A DNA stretch of 33,113 bases from Deltaproteobacteria bacterium. GTDB lineage: Bacteria > Desulfobacterota > GWC2-55-46 > DRQE01. The position numbers and the translations under genes were made by a program. Where the stretch lies: positions 1 through 33,113 of the forward strand of contig JAGLUZ010000066.1 of the NCBI GenBank assembly GCA_023134165.1, written 5' to 3'. The notes beneath the pieces are model-generated. The model saw only the letters and a list, made by a program, of their open reading frames with translations, had not been told where the DNA came from and did not search any database. This document shows, one piece after another, positions 1 to 8,207 of the stretch (positions within the stretch are counted from its first letter, which is position 1; each line of letters begins with the position of its first letter).

Positions 1-155
1 CAGCCAAACATACCTAAACCCTCTGATATTATTCATTAAATCAACCCTCAAAAACAAAAAAACGACGCCGACTTACCTATCGACCCCGTTACTTACCTTA
101 TTATTTATTACGTTAAATCCAGCCTCTTTAAAGGTTTTTCTATACTGCTTAGACC

Positions 156-536
156 TTATAATCCTAAAAGATTTTTCGCAGTAGTTACCAATTTGAGCGT
201 ATTTATAGGTTTCGTGAGATAACCTTCGGCACCAAGTTCTTTGCCCTTTGCTATATCATCGGCATGACCTTCGGTTGTAAGCATTACCACCGGTATATTC
301 TTGATGGCACTATTCTTCTTGACCTCAACTAACAATGTAAAGCCATCCATAATCGGCATATTAACATCCGATAATATCAAATCGAACGCAGAGCCTGATT
401 CGGTAAGTTTCTTTAGAGCCTCAACGCCATCGTTTGCCGTCTCTACAACCGCCCCTTTAAGCCTCTTTAGAGAGAACCCTATGAATTGTCTCATAGTCGG
501 CGAGTCCTCTACCACCAATATCTTCTTATCGGACAT
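156..536 (-). CDS. cheY: CheY-type single-domain response regulator
   Basis: A stand-alone receiver domain of 126 residues, the usual CheY length. It should carry a phosphoryl group from a CheA or histidine kinase to a motor or other target in the cytoplasm. The acidic pair is E10/D11, the phosphorylation site is D57 in LSDVNMP, the switch residues are T87/T88, and K109-P110 is the conserved lysine-proline. It is the last gene of the minus-strand run, 67 bases after cheB, with its own candidate extended -10 element and an AAAGG ribosome site. It is closely similar to the CheY at 20668-21045: both have DSPTMRQ near the N-terminus and a TKPIN loop. The family assignment is sure; the partner kinase is not visible. 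Confidence 0.95.
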   Translation of the reverse strand: MSDKKILVVEDSPTMRQFIGFSLKRLKGAVVETANDGVEALKKLTESGSAFDLILSDVNMPIMDGFTLLVEVKKNSAIKNIPVVMLTTEGHADDIAKGKELGAEGYLTKPINTLKLVTTAKNLLGL

Positions 537-563
537 ATCAAGTAAACCTTTCTTCTAATATTG

Positions 564-572
564 AGTATAGCA
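564..572 (-). promoter_or_regulatory. candidate extended -10 promoter element for the terminal cheY
   Basis: On the minus strand the bases read TGCTATACT, a TGn extended -10 followed by TATACT. The start codon lies about 28 bases downstream, leaving room for an AAAGG ribosome site. No convincing -35 hexamer sits at 16-18 bases, which is tolerated with an extended -10. This is a pattern match only. Confidence 0.35.
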
Positions 573-603
573 CATACAGGAATCTATACGAGTAAGAATT
601 AAC

Positions 604-1638
604 TCAGCCAGCTTTAAGTATTGCTTCGGGAATTTTATCGAGCGGAATAACCTTACTTGCCGCTCCAATCTTAACGGCCTCTTTGGGCATACCATAGACA
701 ACACAGCTGTCTTCATCCTGTGCTATAGTGCGGGCTCCGGCCTCCTTCATCTCCAAGAGGCCCTTTGCGCCGTCGGCTCCCATACCGGTCATTATCACGC
801 CCGTAGCGTTACGTCCTGCGTATTCAGCAACAGAGTTAAAGAGCACGTCAACGCTTGGTCTAAGCGGTTCATTTGAGGGTTCTGTATCAAGATGGATAAC
901 AACGTCATTCATAGCTGTTCTAAGCGTCATATGAAAGCCACCAGGGGCAATGTAGACGTTACCAGGAAGGAGAATATCCCCCTCCTCACCTTCCTTTACC
1001 TTTAAGGCACTCTCTGAGTTCATGCTATCAGCCAGTGATTTTGTAAAGAGCGGTGGCATGTGCTGAACAATTACAACTGGCATTGGAAAATGTGCTGGTA
1101 ATTTTGGTATAACCTCATGGAGAGCTTGAACCCCACCTGTAGAGGAGCCAATGGCAAGGATTGATTTTCTTGGGTATGAGACTCTAAGTTCGCTAAGTTT
1201 TGCATTTGGTGTGAGAGGACGAAGGGGCTTCATCAGAGACCGACCCCTCATAGCAACTCTAATTTTTTTTATTAATTCGTCCCTTACGACCGTAAGGTCC
1301 ATGGAAATAGAGCCAGATGGTTTTTCCATAAAATCCACAGCACCAGCTTGAAGAGCTTTTAGCGTAACCTCAGCACCGTTCTTTGTATGTGCAGAGAACA
1401 TTATTACAGGGGTCGGACATGTAGCCATAATTCTTTGAAGTGTGGCAAGGCCGTCCATCCCGCCCATCTCAACATCCAGGATAACAGCACTTGGTTTTAC
1501 CTTTGGAACCTCGCGAGCTGCGTCCTCACCATTAGAGTAAGTAGCAACAACCTCAAAACCAGGCTCGCTCCCTATTAGCTTGCTAAGGGCTTTACGCATA
1601 AAATTAGAGTCATCAACTACAACAATTTCAAAGGGCAT
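604..1638 (-). CDS. cheB: CheB, receptor glutamate methylesterase/deamidase
   Basis: Full-length CheB (344 residues). It removes methyl groups from receptor glutamates, and phosphorylation by CheA activates it. An N-terminal receiver (about 1-120) has D9/D10, phospho-acceptor D55 and K106. A linker leads to the methylesterase domain (about 155-344) with triad S166 in GSSTGG, H193 in VQHMP and D289 in TGMGADG. Its ATG overlaps the stop of the upstream ferritin-like gene by one base (TAATG), which points to translational coupling. It lies about 13 kb from the nearest cheR, unlike the second CheB here, which overlaps cheR. All catalytic residues are present. Confidence 0.96.
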   Translation of the reverse strand: MPFEIVVVDDSNFMRKALSKLIGSEPGFEVVATYSNGEDAAREVPKVKPSAVILDVEMGGMDGLATLQRIMATCPTPVIMFSAHTKNGAEVTLKALQAGAVDFMEKPSGSISMDLTVVRDELIKKIRVAMRGRSLMKPLRPLTPNAKLSELRVSYPRKSILAIGSSTGGVQALHEVIPKLPAHFPMPVVIVQHMPPLFTKSLADSMNSESALKVKEGEEGDILLPGNVYIAPGGFHMTLRTAMNDVVIHLDTEPSNEPLRPSVDVLFNSVAEYAGRNATGVIMTGMGADGAKGLLEMKEAGARTIAQDEDSCVVYGMPKEAVKIGAASKVIPLDKIPEAILKAG

Positions 1639-2114
1639 TATTTTTTAAGTCTCCTAGAAAGTAATGATAGTGTTTCTGCGTGCTTGGTCGTATCGGTAGT
1701 AAGTTCGGCAAAAATTTTTTTCAAGGCCGAGGACTTTAGATTTATAATAGATGCATATTTTTTTTCGACTATCTCATTTTCTAAGGTGATCGCAATATTT
1801 ACGGCCTCTATGAGGGTGATATCGGTATTTTTAATCCTATCCTCTATCTCACTTATTTTTTCCTGGGTCTTGTTAAGTGATTCAATCCCAATGGTGAGAT
1901 CGCCAAAGGACTCTGGGGTGACCTTCATCATTGCAAGTTCATTTAACAGAAAATCCGCATGAGTCGCTTCTTCCTCAGCCATGCTGTGCCAAAAAGGGCC
2001 AATTCTATCATCAGCAGAGAAGCGTTTATTAAAGTCCCTATAAATATCAGCAAGTCGTTTTTCAATCTCAATAGCAGTAATGATTATCTTTTTCACAGTA
2101 CTTTTTTCAGTCAT
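1638..2114 (-). CDS. ferritin-like (rubrerythrin-type) four-helix protein
   Basis: A 158-residue all-helical protein with the pattern of ferritin-like di-iron proteins. Candidate metal ligands are E16 or E18 in helix 1, E49 and H52 in an EATH (ExxH) motif in helix 2, E112 in helix 3 and H145 in helix 4. The glutamate expected three residues before the last histidine is T142 (D141 is next to it), so the metal site may be incomplete. There is no rubredoxin domain. The start has an AAGG site 8 bases upstream. It sits 2 bases after a receiver/kinase gene and overlaps cheB by one base, so it is part of the signalling operon. A redox or metal sensing role is inference; a plain peroxidase or storage role is also possible. 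Confidence 0.7.
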   Translation of the reverse strand: MTEKSTVKKIIITAIEIEKRLADIYRDFNKRFSADDRIGPFWHSMAEEEATHADFLLNELAMMKVTPESFGDLTIGIESLNKTQEKISEIEDRIKNTDITLIEAVNIAITLENEIVEKKYASIINLKSSALKKIFAELTTDTTKHAETLSLLSRRLKK

Positions 2115-2116
2115 AT

Positions 2117-3211
2117 CTATACCTTACCTGTTATTGGAAAGGAAAAATAAAAAGTTGTACCGCTTCCTTTCTTACTCTCTGCCCAGAGCCTACCGTCGTG
2201 AAGTGCAATAAGTTTTTTGCATATGGCGAGGCCAAGCCCAGTTCCACTCTCTGAGTTCTCACCTTTATAGAATTCATCAAAGATTCTATCTAGCTCTTGC
2301 TCTGATATTCCGTTTCCACTATCAGCAATACTAACGGTAAGATCCTCATCAATTTTCTTAGCAGTAACTGTAATTGTACTTTCCTTGGGAGAGAATTTAA
2401 TTGCATTACCAATTAGATTAGAGATGACTTGGTTAATCTTTATTTGGTCAAATATTCCTATTAAAGGTTTTTCATTAGGGGTGAACTCAATAGAGACATC
2501 TTTTTTTCTAGCCATTATATTTAAGGACTCAACACTTTGTGCTAGTAAGTTTGATAGGTCTAATTTTTCAGCCTCTAGCGGAAGTTGCCCGGCCTCAATT
2601 ATTGATAAACTAAGCATATCCTTTATGGTCTTTGTCATACCCTCAGATGTAGAAAGCATAACCTCTAAAATTTGCCTTGAACGCGGGTTAAGTTCTTCAA
2701 TAGAATTATCAAGGAGAATCTCTACGTAGCCAGTAACGATATTTAGGGGCGTCCTTAATTCGTGAGAAGCCATCGCAATAAAATTATTTTTTAAGGTATC
2801 AAGCTCCTTTAGTCTGGAGTAGGCATCTTCTAGCTCGTCGTAGAGAGCTTTTGAACGAAGGTGAGTATTAACCCTCGCACTGAAGACCTTTGTACTAAAT
2901 GGTTTTTCCATATAATCATCTGCACCTGCATCTAGGCCTCTAACAATATCCTCGTCTTTACCAAGGGCTGTTAGCATTATTATAGGAATACCTTTTGTAG
3001 TTGGTTCGGCTTTTAACTTTGCTACAGCAGTAATACCGTCCATAACAGGCATCATAACGTCAATGACTATTAAATCTGGTAAAATCTTCAGAGCAGCCTC
3101 CAGACCACTCTTTCCATTATCACAAGTAATTACCTCGTGTTCATTACCGAGTATATCTTTTACAAAATCGGTAATAATGGGATTATCATCTATTGCAAGA
3201 ATCTTTGACAT
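2117..3211 (-). CDS. soluble receiver-histidine kinase (hybrid, REC-HisKA-HATPase)
   Basis: A 364-residue cytoplasmic protein with no membrane segment. The receiver (about 1-120) has D8/D9, phospho-acceptor D51 and K103. A short coiled coil (about 121-142) leads to a HisKA domain with H150 in ASHELRTP, then a HATPase domain with N265 and N269 in the N box, G1 motif DSGNG (297-301) and G2 motif GTGLGLA (323-329). All catalytic residues are intact. The receiver-first layout suggests that a partner kinase switches this one on or off through D51. The membrane kinase gene 19 bases upstream is the obvious candidate partner. The DNA-binding domain of a classical regulator is absent. Confidence 0.92.
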   Translation of the reverse strand: MSKILAIDDNPIITDFVKDILGNEHEVITCDNGKSGLEAALKILPDLIVIDVMMPVMDGITAVAKLKAEPTTKGIPIIMLTALGKDEDIVRGLDAGADDYMEKPFSTKVFSARVNTHLRSKALYDELEDAYSRLKELDTLKNNFIAMASHELRTPLNIVTGYVEILLDNSIEELNPRSRQILEVMLSTSEGMTKTIKDMLSLSIIEAGQLPLEAEKLDLSNLLAQSVESLNIMARKKDVSIEFTPNEKPLIGIFDQIKINQVISNLIGNAIKFSPKESTITVTAKKIDEDLTVSIADSGNGISEQELDRIFDEFYKGENSESGTGLGLAICKKLIALHDGRLWAESKKGSGTTFYFSFPITGKV

Positions 3212-3230
3212 GAGACGACCTAACCTTGTT

Positions 3231-5234
3231 TTAGTTTAAAGAGTCTGTTCTCTGTTGTTTGGGCAGTAGTACGGTAACAGAGGTTCCTTTGCCTTCTGTA
3301 CTTTTTACCGATATCTCACCGTAGTGTGTATCAATAAGTTTCTTTACTAAAAAGAGGCCAAGCCCAACACCCTCATGGTGTCGTGAGGCCGAAGAGTCTA
3401 CTTGATAAAACCCTTCAAATATTTTCTCTAGCTTGTCCTCTGGAATTCCAATACCTGTATCTGTGATAATTATCTCAACATTCTCAATATGGTTTTTTAC
3501 AATGATATCAATTTTACCGGCTTTTTTATTGAACTTTACAGCGTTACGCATAATATGGGTGAATATTTGATGAAGTTTTCTGTCATCGCCGATAATGATA
3601 AGAGGCGGCTCAGGGGCAGTCATGGTTATAGTCATATTAACTTCATCAGTATATCGTTTGATATCTCTAATAGTATCATTTATTAGGGTAATTAGGTCTA
3701 TTTTGATAAAATCCAAGAATAGACGTCCAGCTTGGATTGATGCCGCCTCCAAGAGTTCATCAAGAACCATCTGTAGATTTTTTCCGCAGATGAACATCTC
3801 TTTTATTACATCAGACTGAGTCTTGCTGAACTCACCAAGGTCGCCATCCTTCATTAGCTCAAGGTAGCCGAGTATCGGGGTAAGCGGGCTTCTAAGTTCG
3901 TGAGAAACGGTTTGGAGAAATTCAGTCTTTAATCTCTCAAGGCCTTTTAGCTCTTCATTTACAAGTTCCAAGTCTTTGGTTTGATTCTCTAGAGTATTAT
4001 AAGCCTCACGAAGCTCGCTATTTGCACTAACTAGAGCATTATTTGTTATGACAACTTCTTTGGTTTTTTCCTGAACCATCTCCTCCATCTTTTCATAATA
4101 CATCTTTAATCGCTGACCCATCTCATTCATTGCTATTGCTATCTTACTGATATCGCTATTTGAGGTTATCCTTACCTGATAGGTAAACTCACCTTCAGAT
4201 ATTTTTTGAGCGGCCTTTACGAGTTTGCCAACAGGGGAGGCAATTGATTTTCTTATTATTATAAGGGCTATGGCAATGAATAGTAAGGAGCCAAAGATTG
4301 AAGCTGTGATGATAGAGTTTGAGCGATTTAGTGTTGCCACCTCTTTGTTTAGGTTCATTATCACGATTAATTCACCGATGTGTTCGTCTGTAGAAAAAAG
4401 TGAGTTAAGAGGAAAACCACCGCAAGCAAGTCCAGCCTCTAAGAATTTTAAATTTTTTATGTAAGAGGGCTTTGATTCAATTACATCAATATTTTCCTCA
4501 GTAAAGCATCTTTGTGCAAGGTCGCTTGTAGAGGTTTGGGCTATAATGACGTGTGAGTTCATCTTGTTCCAGTTTGAAGTCTTCCCTGCTCTATCACGTA
4601 TGAGTGTCCACCAGTCTTTATCAAGGTGAGTCTTCTCAACGACGAGAGCGTAATCATCACCGGTTGAGGACTTTAAAATCTCAAGAAAGTGATCAATATT
4701 CATTCCAAGCTCAATAAAACCAATTAGAGTTTTATCTTCATAAACAGGGGTTAGAGCCCGAAGTGCAAAGGCTGTGGTGCCAGCCTCCATCGCACTTACG
4801 ACTTTACCACTCTTGCGTGCTTTCTCAAGGGTTGCTCTTTTTATATGGTCGCCGTGAAAGTCTTCTGCGTGAAATCTGGCAAAGTTTGTGCCACCTGGAA
4901 AATGAAAATCAAAGTGATCAATGCCGTAATTTTTTTTAAATTCTTTAAATAATTCAGTACCATGTTTGTATAGTAGTTTGCGGTCTTTTCTAGAAAGTGC
5001 GGTTTTAAAGGTCTTGTCATTTGATATAGTTTTAAGTAGGGCAGAGAGCATGTTAACGTCACGTTTTTCTAGGTGCTCTAGGGTTGCCTCGGCATCCTTT
5101 ATTCTGTTATTAAAAAGTGCGGCTACGTCGGTAGAGTAATTTTTTTGGGAATAAAAAAAGAGTCCTGCAAAAAAAACGAGAGCAGAGAGGAAGATAATTA
5201 GAAGCTTTGAATTTATAGTAAGATTTTTATACAT
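3231..5234 (-). CDS. membrane sensor histidine kinase with Cache-like periplasmic domain
   Basis: A 667-residue sensor kinase. TM1 is about 10-28 and TM2 about 308-328. The roughly 280-residue segment between them should lie in the periplasm. Around 105-180 it shows FHFPGG, ARFH, HGDH and a later FIELGM stretch, resembling the double-Cache (dCache_3) family; that subfamily call is from memory. A HAMP linker (about 329-380) and a coiled coil (about 380-435) lead to HisKA with H445 in SHELRSP. The HATPase has N564, the G1 motif DTGIG from D592, and GVGLGL (622-627). It has no receiver of its own and lies between an HD-GYP response regulator and a receiver-kinase, both likely phosphorelay partners. 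The ligand cannot be predicted. No clear ribosome site precedes the ATG. Confidence 0.92.
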   Translation of the reverse strand: MYKNLTINSKLLIIFLSALVFFAGLFFYSQKNYSTDVAALFNNRIKDAEATLEHLEKRDVNMLSALLKTISNDKTFKTALSRKDRKLLYKHGTELFKEFKKNYGIDHFDFHFPGGTNFARFHAEDFHGDHIKRATLEKARKSGKVVSAMEAGTTAFALRALTPVYEDKTLIGFIELGMNIDHFLEILKSSTGDDYALVVEKTHLDKDWWTLIRDRAGKTSNWNKMNSHVIIAQTSTSDLAQRCFTEENIDVIESKPSYIKNLKFLEAGLACGGFPLNSLFSTDEHIGELIVIMNLNKEVATLNRSNSIITASIFGSLLFIAIALIIIRKSIASPVGKLVKAAQKISEGEFTYQVRITSNSDISKIAIAMNEMGQRLKMYYEKMEEMVQEKTKEVVITNNALVSANSELREAYNTLENQTKDLELVNEELKGLERLKTEFLQTVSHELRSPLTPILGYLELMKDGDLGEFSKTQSDVIKEMFICGKNLQMVLDELLEAASIQAGRLFLDFIKIDLITLINDTIRDIKRYTDEVNMTITMTAPEPPLIIIGDDRKLHQIFTHIMRNAVKFNKKAGKIDIIVKNHIENVEIIITDTGIGIPEDKLEKIFEGFYQVDSSASRHHEGVGLGLFLVKKLIDTHYGEISVKSTEGKGTSVTVLLPKQQRTDSLN

Positions 5235-5252
5235 TATTATAAAAAAAAGGGC

Positions 5253-6650
5253 TTAATTTACTGTAAGAAGAAGTTTGTCCTTAGTAATTACACGCGTAGC
5301 AACCTCAACAATAGCTGGGTCAAATTGCAATCCCTTATTATCTTCTAGTTCCTTTAGTGCATGCTCTAGTGGCATGCCGTCTCTATATGGTCTCGAAGAG
5401 AGCATGGCGTCAAGTGCGTCAGCTACACAAATAATTCGTGCTATGAGTGGTATCTCTTCACCTTTTAGACCGTCTGGATATCCAGAACCGTCGTATCTTT
5501 CGTGGTGATGTTTTATCCCTGGAATGTACTCCTCCATCAATTTTACAGATTTAAGGATAAATGCACCGACCTCTGGATGGCGAGAGACAGTTTGCATCTC
5601 TGAGTCAGTGAGAGGGCCTTTTTTGTAAAGATGGGTGTCTTCTGTGCCAATCTTGCCGAGGTCGTGGAGTCTGGCAGAGTGATGCAAGGTATCAATAACT
5701 TTTTTATGTAGCTTCATCCCATTTGCGATGGAGAGAGCGTAGCTTGTTACCCTTTCAGAGTGACCACTAGTGTAGGCGTCTCGTGCCTCCAAGGCTCGAA
5801 TGAGTGCCTCAACAGTGCCTAGCATAAATTCAGTTCTCTCTGCGTCTTGAGATCTTTGTAATTCAAATTGATGTTTAAGGTTGTTAAAGGTATCCCTACT
5901 CCTTACGATAAGGAGCTCTGCTATGGTTTCGCGTATCTCCTCAGGCGTAAAAGGTTTATTAAGGTAGTCGTAGGCACCGTGGCGCATTGCCCTCCTGACG
6001 GTATCCATCTCTGTGGAAGATGTCATTAGGACAATACTAGCTGAAGGGGCAAGAATCTTGGCCTTGTGAATAAGCTCTAAACCATCAAAATGTGGCATGT
6101 AGTAGTCAGTTAGGATGATGTCATAACTAGTTTTTTCAATCATAGAGATTGCCTCTCTAGGGTCTGTTGTTGTCTCAATCTTACAAAGGCCTGTAAGGGC
6201 ATGTTTGATAAGCTTAAGTACAGGTTTGTCATCATCTACAACAAGAATCATTGGATCTGATAAACTTGCACCAAAAGCAGTTCTTGCGGAGAGTACACGT
6301 CTAACAGTATTTATAAAGTCATTTTTTCCAAATGGTTTTTGTAAATAATCAGCAGCACCAAGCTTCATCATCTCTACGGCAATTTTTTCACTACCGTGAC
6401 CAGTTATGACGATTACGTCAATTGAGTTAAAAGAGACCTTTAGCTCTTTTAATATCTCAATTCCATTTGTACCTGGAAGCATATAATCTAGAATAAGAAG
6501 GTCTGGAATATTTTGTTCTAGTTTTTTAAATGTCTCATCTTCATTGCCAGCGATATCAACAATAAAACCTTCAGTCTCAAGAATGGTCTTGAGAAATTTT
6601 TGCATATGCGGATCATCATCTGTAACGAGGACTCTTTTTTGTGTTGTCAT
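5253..6650 (-). CDS. double-receiver HD-GYP response regulator, predicted c-di-GMP phosphodiesterase
   Basis: A 465-residue protein with two receivers followed by an HD-GYP domain. Receiver 1 (about 5-120) has D11/D12, D55 and K105. Receiver 2 (about 134-250) has D139/D140, D182 and K232, so both look phosphorylatable. The HD-GYP domain (about 275-460) has H297, H329-D330 with K333 in HDLGKIG, H381-H383, G390-Y391-P392 and D411. Those are the metal and GYP residues of active c-di-GMP phosphodiesterases. It is expected to lower c-di-GMP when its receivers are phosphorylated, perhaps by the kinases encoded just downstream. No ribosome site is evident before the ATG; the next gene starts 18 bases after its stop. 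Confidence 0.93.
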   Translation of the reverse strand: MTTQKRVLVTDDDPHMQKFLKTILETEGFIVDIAGNEDETFKKLEQNIPDLLILDYMLPGTNGIEILKELKVSFNSIDVIVITGHGSEKIAVEMMKLGAADYLQKPFGKNDFINTVRRVLSARTAFGASLSDPMILVVDDDKPVLKLIKHALTGLCKIETTTDPREAISMIEKTSYDIILTDYYMPHFDGLELIHKAKILAPSASIVLMTSSTEMDTVRRAMRHGAYDYLNKPFTPEEIRETIAELLIVRSRDTFNNLKHQFELQRSQDAERTEFMLGTVEALIRALEARDAYTSGHSERVTSYALSIANGMKLHKKVIDTLHHSARLHDLGKIGTEDTHLYKKGPLTDSEMQTVSRHPEVGAFILKSVKLMEEYIPGIKHHHERYDGSGYPDGLKGEEIPLIARIICVADALDAMLSSRPYRDGMPLEHALKELEDNKGLQFDPAIVEVATRVITKDKLLLTVN

Positions 6651-6748
6651 AAATGTAGGTTGTTTTATCTTTAATTTTTTTTTAAGGCTAGCAACTGTGT
6701 CTGTAAATATTAAAGAGTTACTCTGAGACGCGGATTTTTAAAAGTGCT

Positions 6749-7261
6749 TTAATCAAGCTCAAGCCACTCAAGAAAATCAGTATACGAAGAGAAAGTGAGG
6801 GTGCGAAGGTTGCTAAATATCTCAATCCTTACAATATCTTTGTGATAGGTCTCAATTATTTTTTCATGCACTACGTTAAATGGCTCTAAGGTTTGTATAG
6901 AGCCAAACCCCTCTTTATCACCCTTAAGTGCAAATTCGCGGTTATCAGATAATAAAAATCGTGTCTCAAAAGTAGAGCTTGCATCGGAATTAAGCAAAAC
7001 AATCCAAACCTTTTCAGCAACAACCTTTGGGTCAAAGCGTACAGGAATAGCCGAAAGAGGCTCTGTTAAGGATGAAGTACCTTCCTCAGGACTAGTTAAG
7101 CCCTTTGACGGCGGTAGCGGAGGCGGCGTTAGTGTATCTGATATCCTCGATCGCATTGCTTTTTTTAAATTAAGCTCTCCGCCTGCTTTGCCAAGGGCAC
7201 TACGTGTGACCTTTTTTTTAGTTATTTTTTTAGTCTTTGTTTTCTCTTTTTTCATTGTCAT
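6749..7261 (-). CDS. small basic-tailed protein of unknown function beside parA
   Basis: I do not recognise this protein. The reading frame opens at 7369, but that would overlap parA by 76 bases. The ATG at 7261 has an AGAGG site with a 7-base spacer and gives 170 residues. The first 22 residues hold ten Lys/Arg, followed by a proline-rich stretch (TPPPLPPS, about 50-57). The C-terminal half (about 80-170) looks like a compact mixed alpha/beta domain with no known motif. It lies directly after a ParA-type ATPase. In chromosome, plasmid and chemoreceptor-cluster systems the partner of ParA often has a short basic N-terminal tail that stimulates the ATPase, so a partner role is plausible. That role is inference from context and charge pattern only. 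Confidence 0.7.
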   Translation of the reverse strand: MTMKKEKTKTKKITKKKVTRSALGKAGGELNLKKAMRSRISDTLTPPPLPPSKGLTSPEEGTSSLTEPLSAIPVRFDPKVVAEKVWIVLLNSDASSTFETRFLLSDNREFALKGDKEGFGSIQTLEPFNVVHEKIIETYHKDIVRIEIFSNLRTLTFSSYTDFLEWLELD

Positions 7262-7293
7262 CAGCATACCTCTGATAAAGTTACTGGTATTTA

Positions 7294-8067
7294 CTAATTT
7301 TTTTTCTTTGCTTTTTTGATAACCTCTTTTGCAACTTCCAAGTAATCTGAGGCACCGCGCGCACTCCATGAATATTCTAGGGCACTCTTTAGGTGGCTCG
7401 GTGCTTCGGCAAGTCGAATGTCTCGGCGAATAGGTGTCTTAAAGACAAGATCCTTAAAGGCGGCCTTAACTTTACCGAGTATCTCTTTGCCAAGTAAATT
7501 TCTCTCGCTATAGAGGGTAATAAGAATGCCAAGTATCTCTGGCTTTGAATCAGTGAAGTCGCTACTTTTGCAGACGTCCTCAATACGGGCTAGAAATTGT
7601 TTAATCCCAACAAGAGAGTAAAAACCAACATCAACCGGGATAATCACACTCTCTGAGGCAACAAGGGCATTTGTTGTTAAAAGCCCAATACTTGGCGGGC
7701 AATCTATAATAATAAAATCGTAATGGTCTCTAACAGTCTTTAGTTTTTCTTTAAGTCTGCTAACCTTACCCTCCATTGTGTGGAGGCGTTCCTCAGCGTA
7801 ATTTAAATTTGGGTTTGAGGGTGCGATATGAATATTGCCTTTTTTAAAGATGTTGTATTTGATATCAAGGTCTGGGTCAAGGAGTACCTCGGACATTGAC
7901 ATCGGGATGTCCTCAATATCAATACCAAAGGTCATAGATGAGTTCCCCTGAGGATCCATATCTACAAGCAAAACTCGGTGGCCAAGAACGGCTAAAGCCG
8001 CAGAGAGATTAACGGAAGTTGTTGTCTTACCGCAGCCACCTTTTTGATTTCCAATTGTTATTATCAT
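7294..8067 (-). CDS. parA: ParA/Soj-family ATPase, probably positions chemosensory arrays
   Basis: A 257-residue ParA/MinD-superfamily ATPase. The deviant Walker A KGGCGKTT (9-16) has the signature lysine K9 and K14. Switch I VDMDPQ includes D38, and the Walker B/switch II region is IIIDCPPSIG with D122. The C-terminus is lysine-rich (KKAKKKN), fitting non-specific DNA binding. It contains no DNA-binding HTH extension. Its neighbours are cheW and receptor genes, not parB or replication genes. This recalls the ParC and PpfA ATPases that segregate polar or cytoplasmic chemoreceptor clusters. The family is sure; the array-positioning role is inferred from context. A 136-base gap with hairpins separates it from cheW, so it may be transcribed partly on its own. 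Confidence 0.93.
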   Translation of the reverse strand: MIITIGNQKGGCGKTTTSVNLSAALAVLGHRVLLVDMDPQGNSSMTFGIDIEDIPMSMSEVLLDPDLDIKYNIFKKGNIHIAPSNPNLNYAEERLHTMEGKVSRLKEKLKTVRDHYDFIIIDCPPSIGLLTTNALVASESVIIPVDVGFYSLVGIKQFLARIEDVCKSSDFTDSKPEILGILITLYSERNLLGKEILGKVKAAFKDLVFKTPIRRDIRLAEAPSHLKSALEYSWSARGASDYLEVAKEVIKKAKKKN

Positions 8068-8140
8068 TGATGTACCGTTTGTAGCTTCCCTAGAGATTAC
8101 GGACTACAAAGTCTTTTTTAATTCTTCTAAAAAGTCCAAG

Positions 8141-8164
8141 CCCCCGCAGACAATCAAACGGGGG
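8141..8164 (-). terminator. GC-rich hairpin between cheW and parA, possible terminator
   Basis: Six-base arms CCCCCG and CGGGGG enclose a 12-base loop. On the minus strand the hairpin is followed after CTTGGAC by TTTTT. The T-run is offset by several bases, so this may be a weak terminator or a transcript-processing hairpin. Confidence 0.35.
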
Positions 8165-8190
8165 AAGATGATAAACTAAAAATATTATAA

Positions 8191-8207
8191 TTAGGGTCTA
8201 ACCCTAA
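8191..8207 (-). terminator. perfect 7-base hairpin over the cheW stop codon
   Basis: TTAGGGT and ACCCTAA arms with a 3-base loop overlap the TAG stop of cheW. The minus strand continues with an AT-rich stretch containing ATTTTT. It could be a weak terminator or 3'-end stabiliser for the receptor/cheW transcript. Confidence 0.3.

Noticed and set aside
7262-7369. Longer N-terminus of the protein beside parA
   Set aside because: It would overlap parA by 76 bases; an AGAGG site correctly spaced before the ATG at 7261 is the better start.
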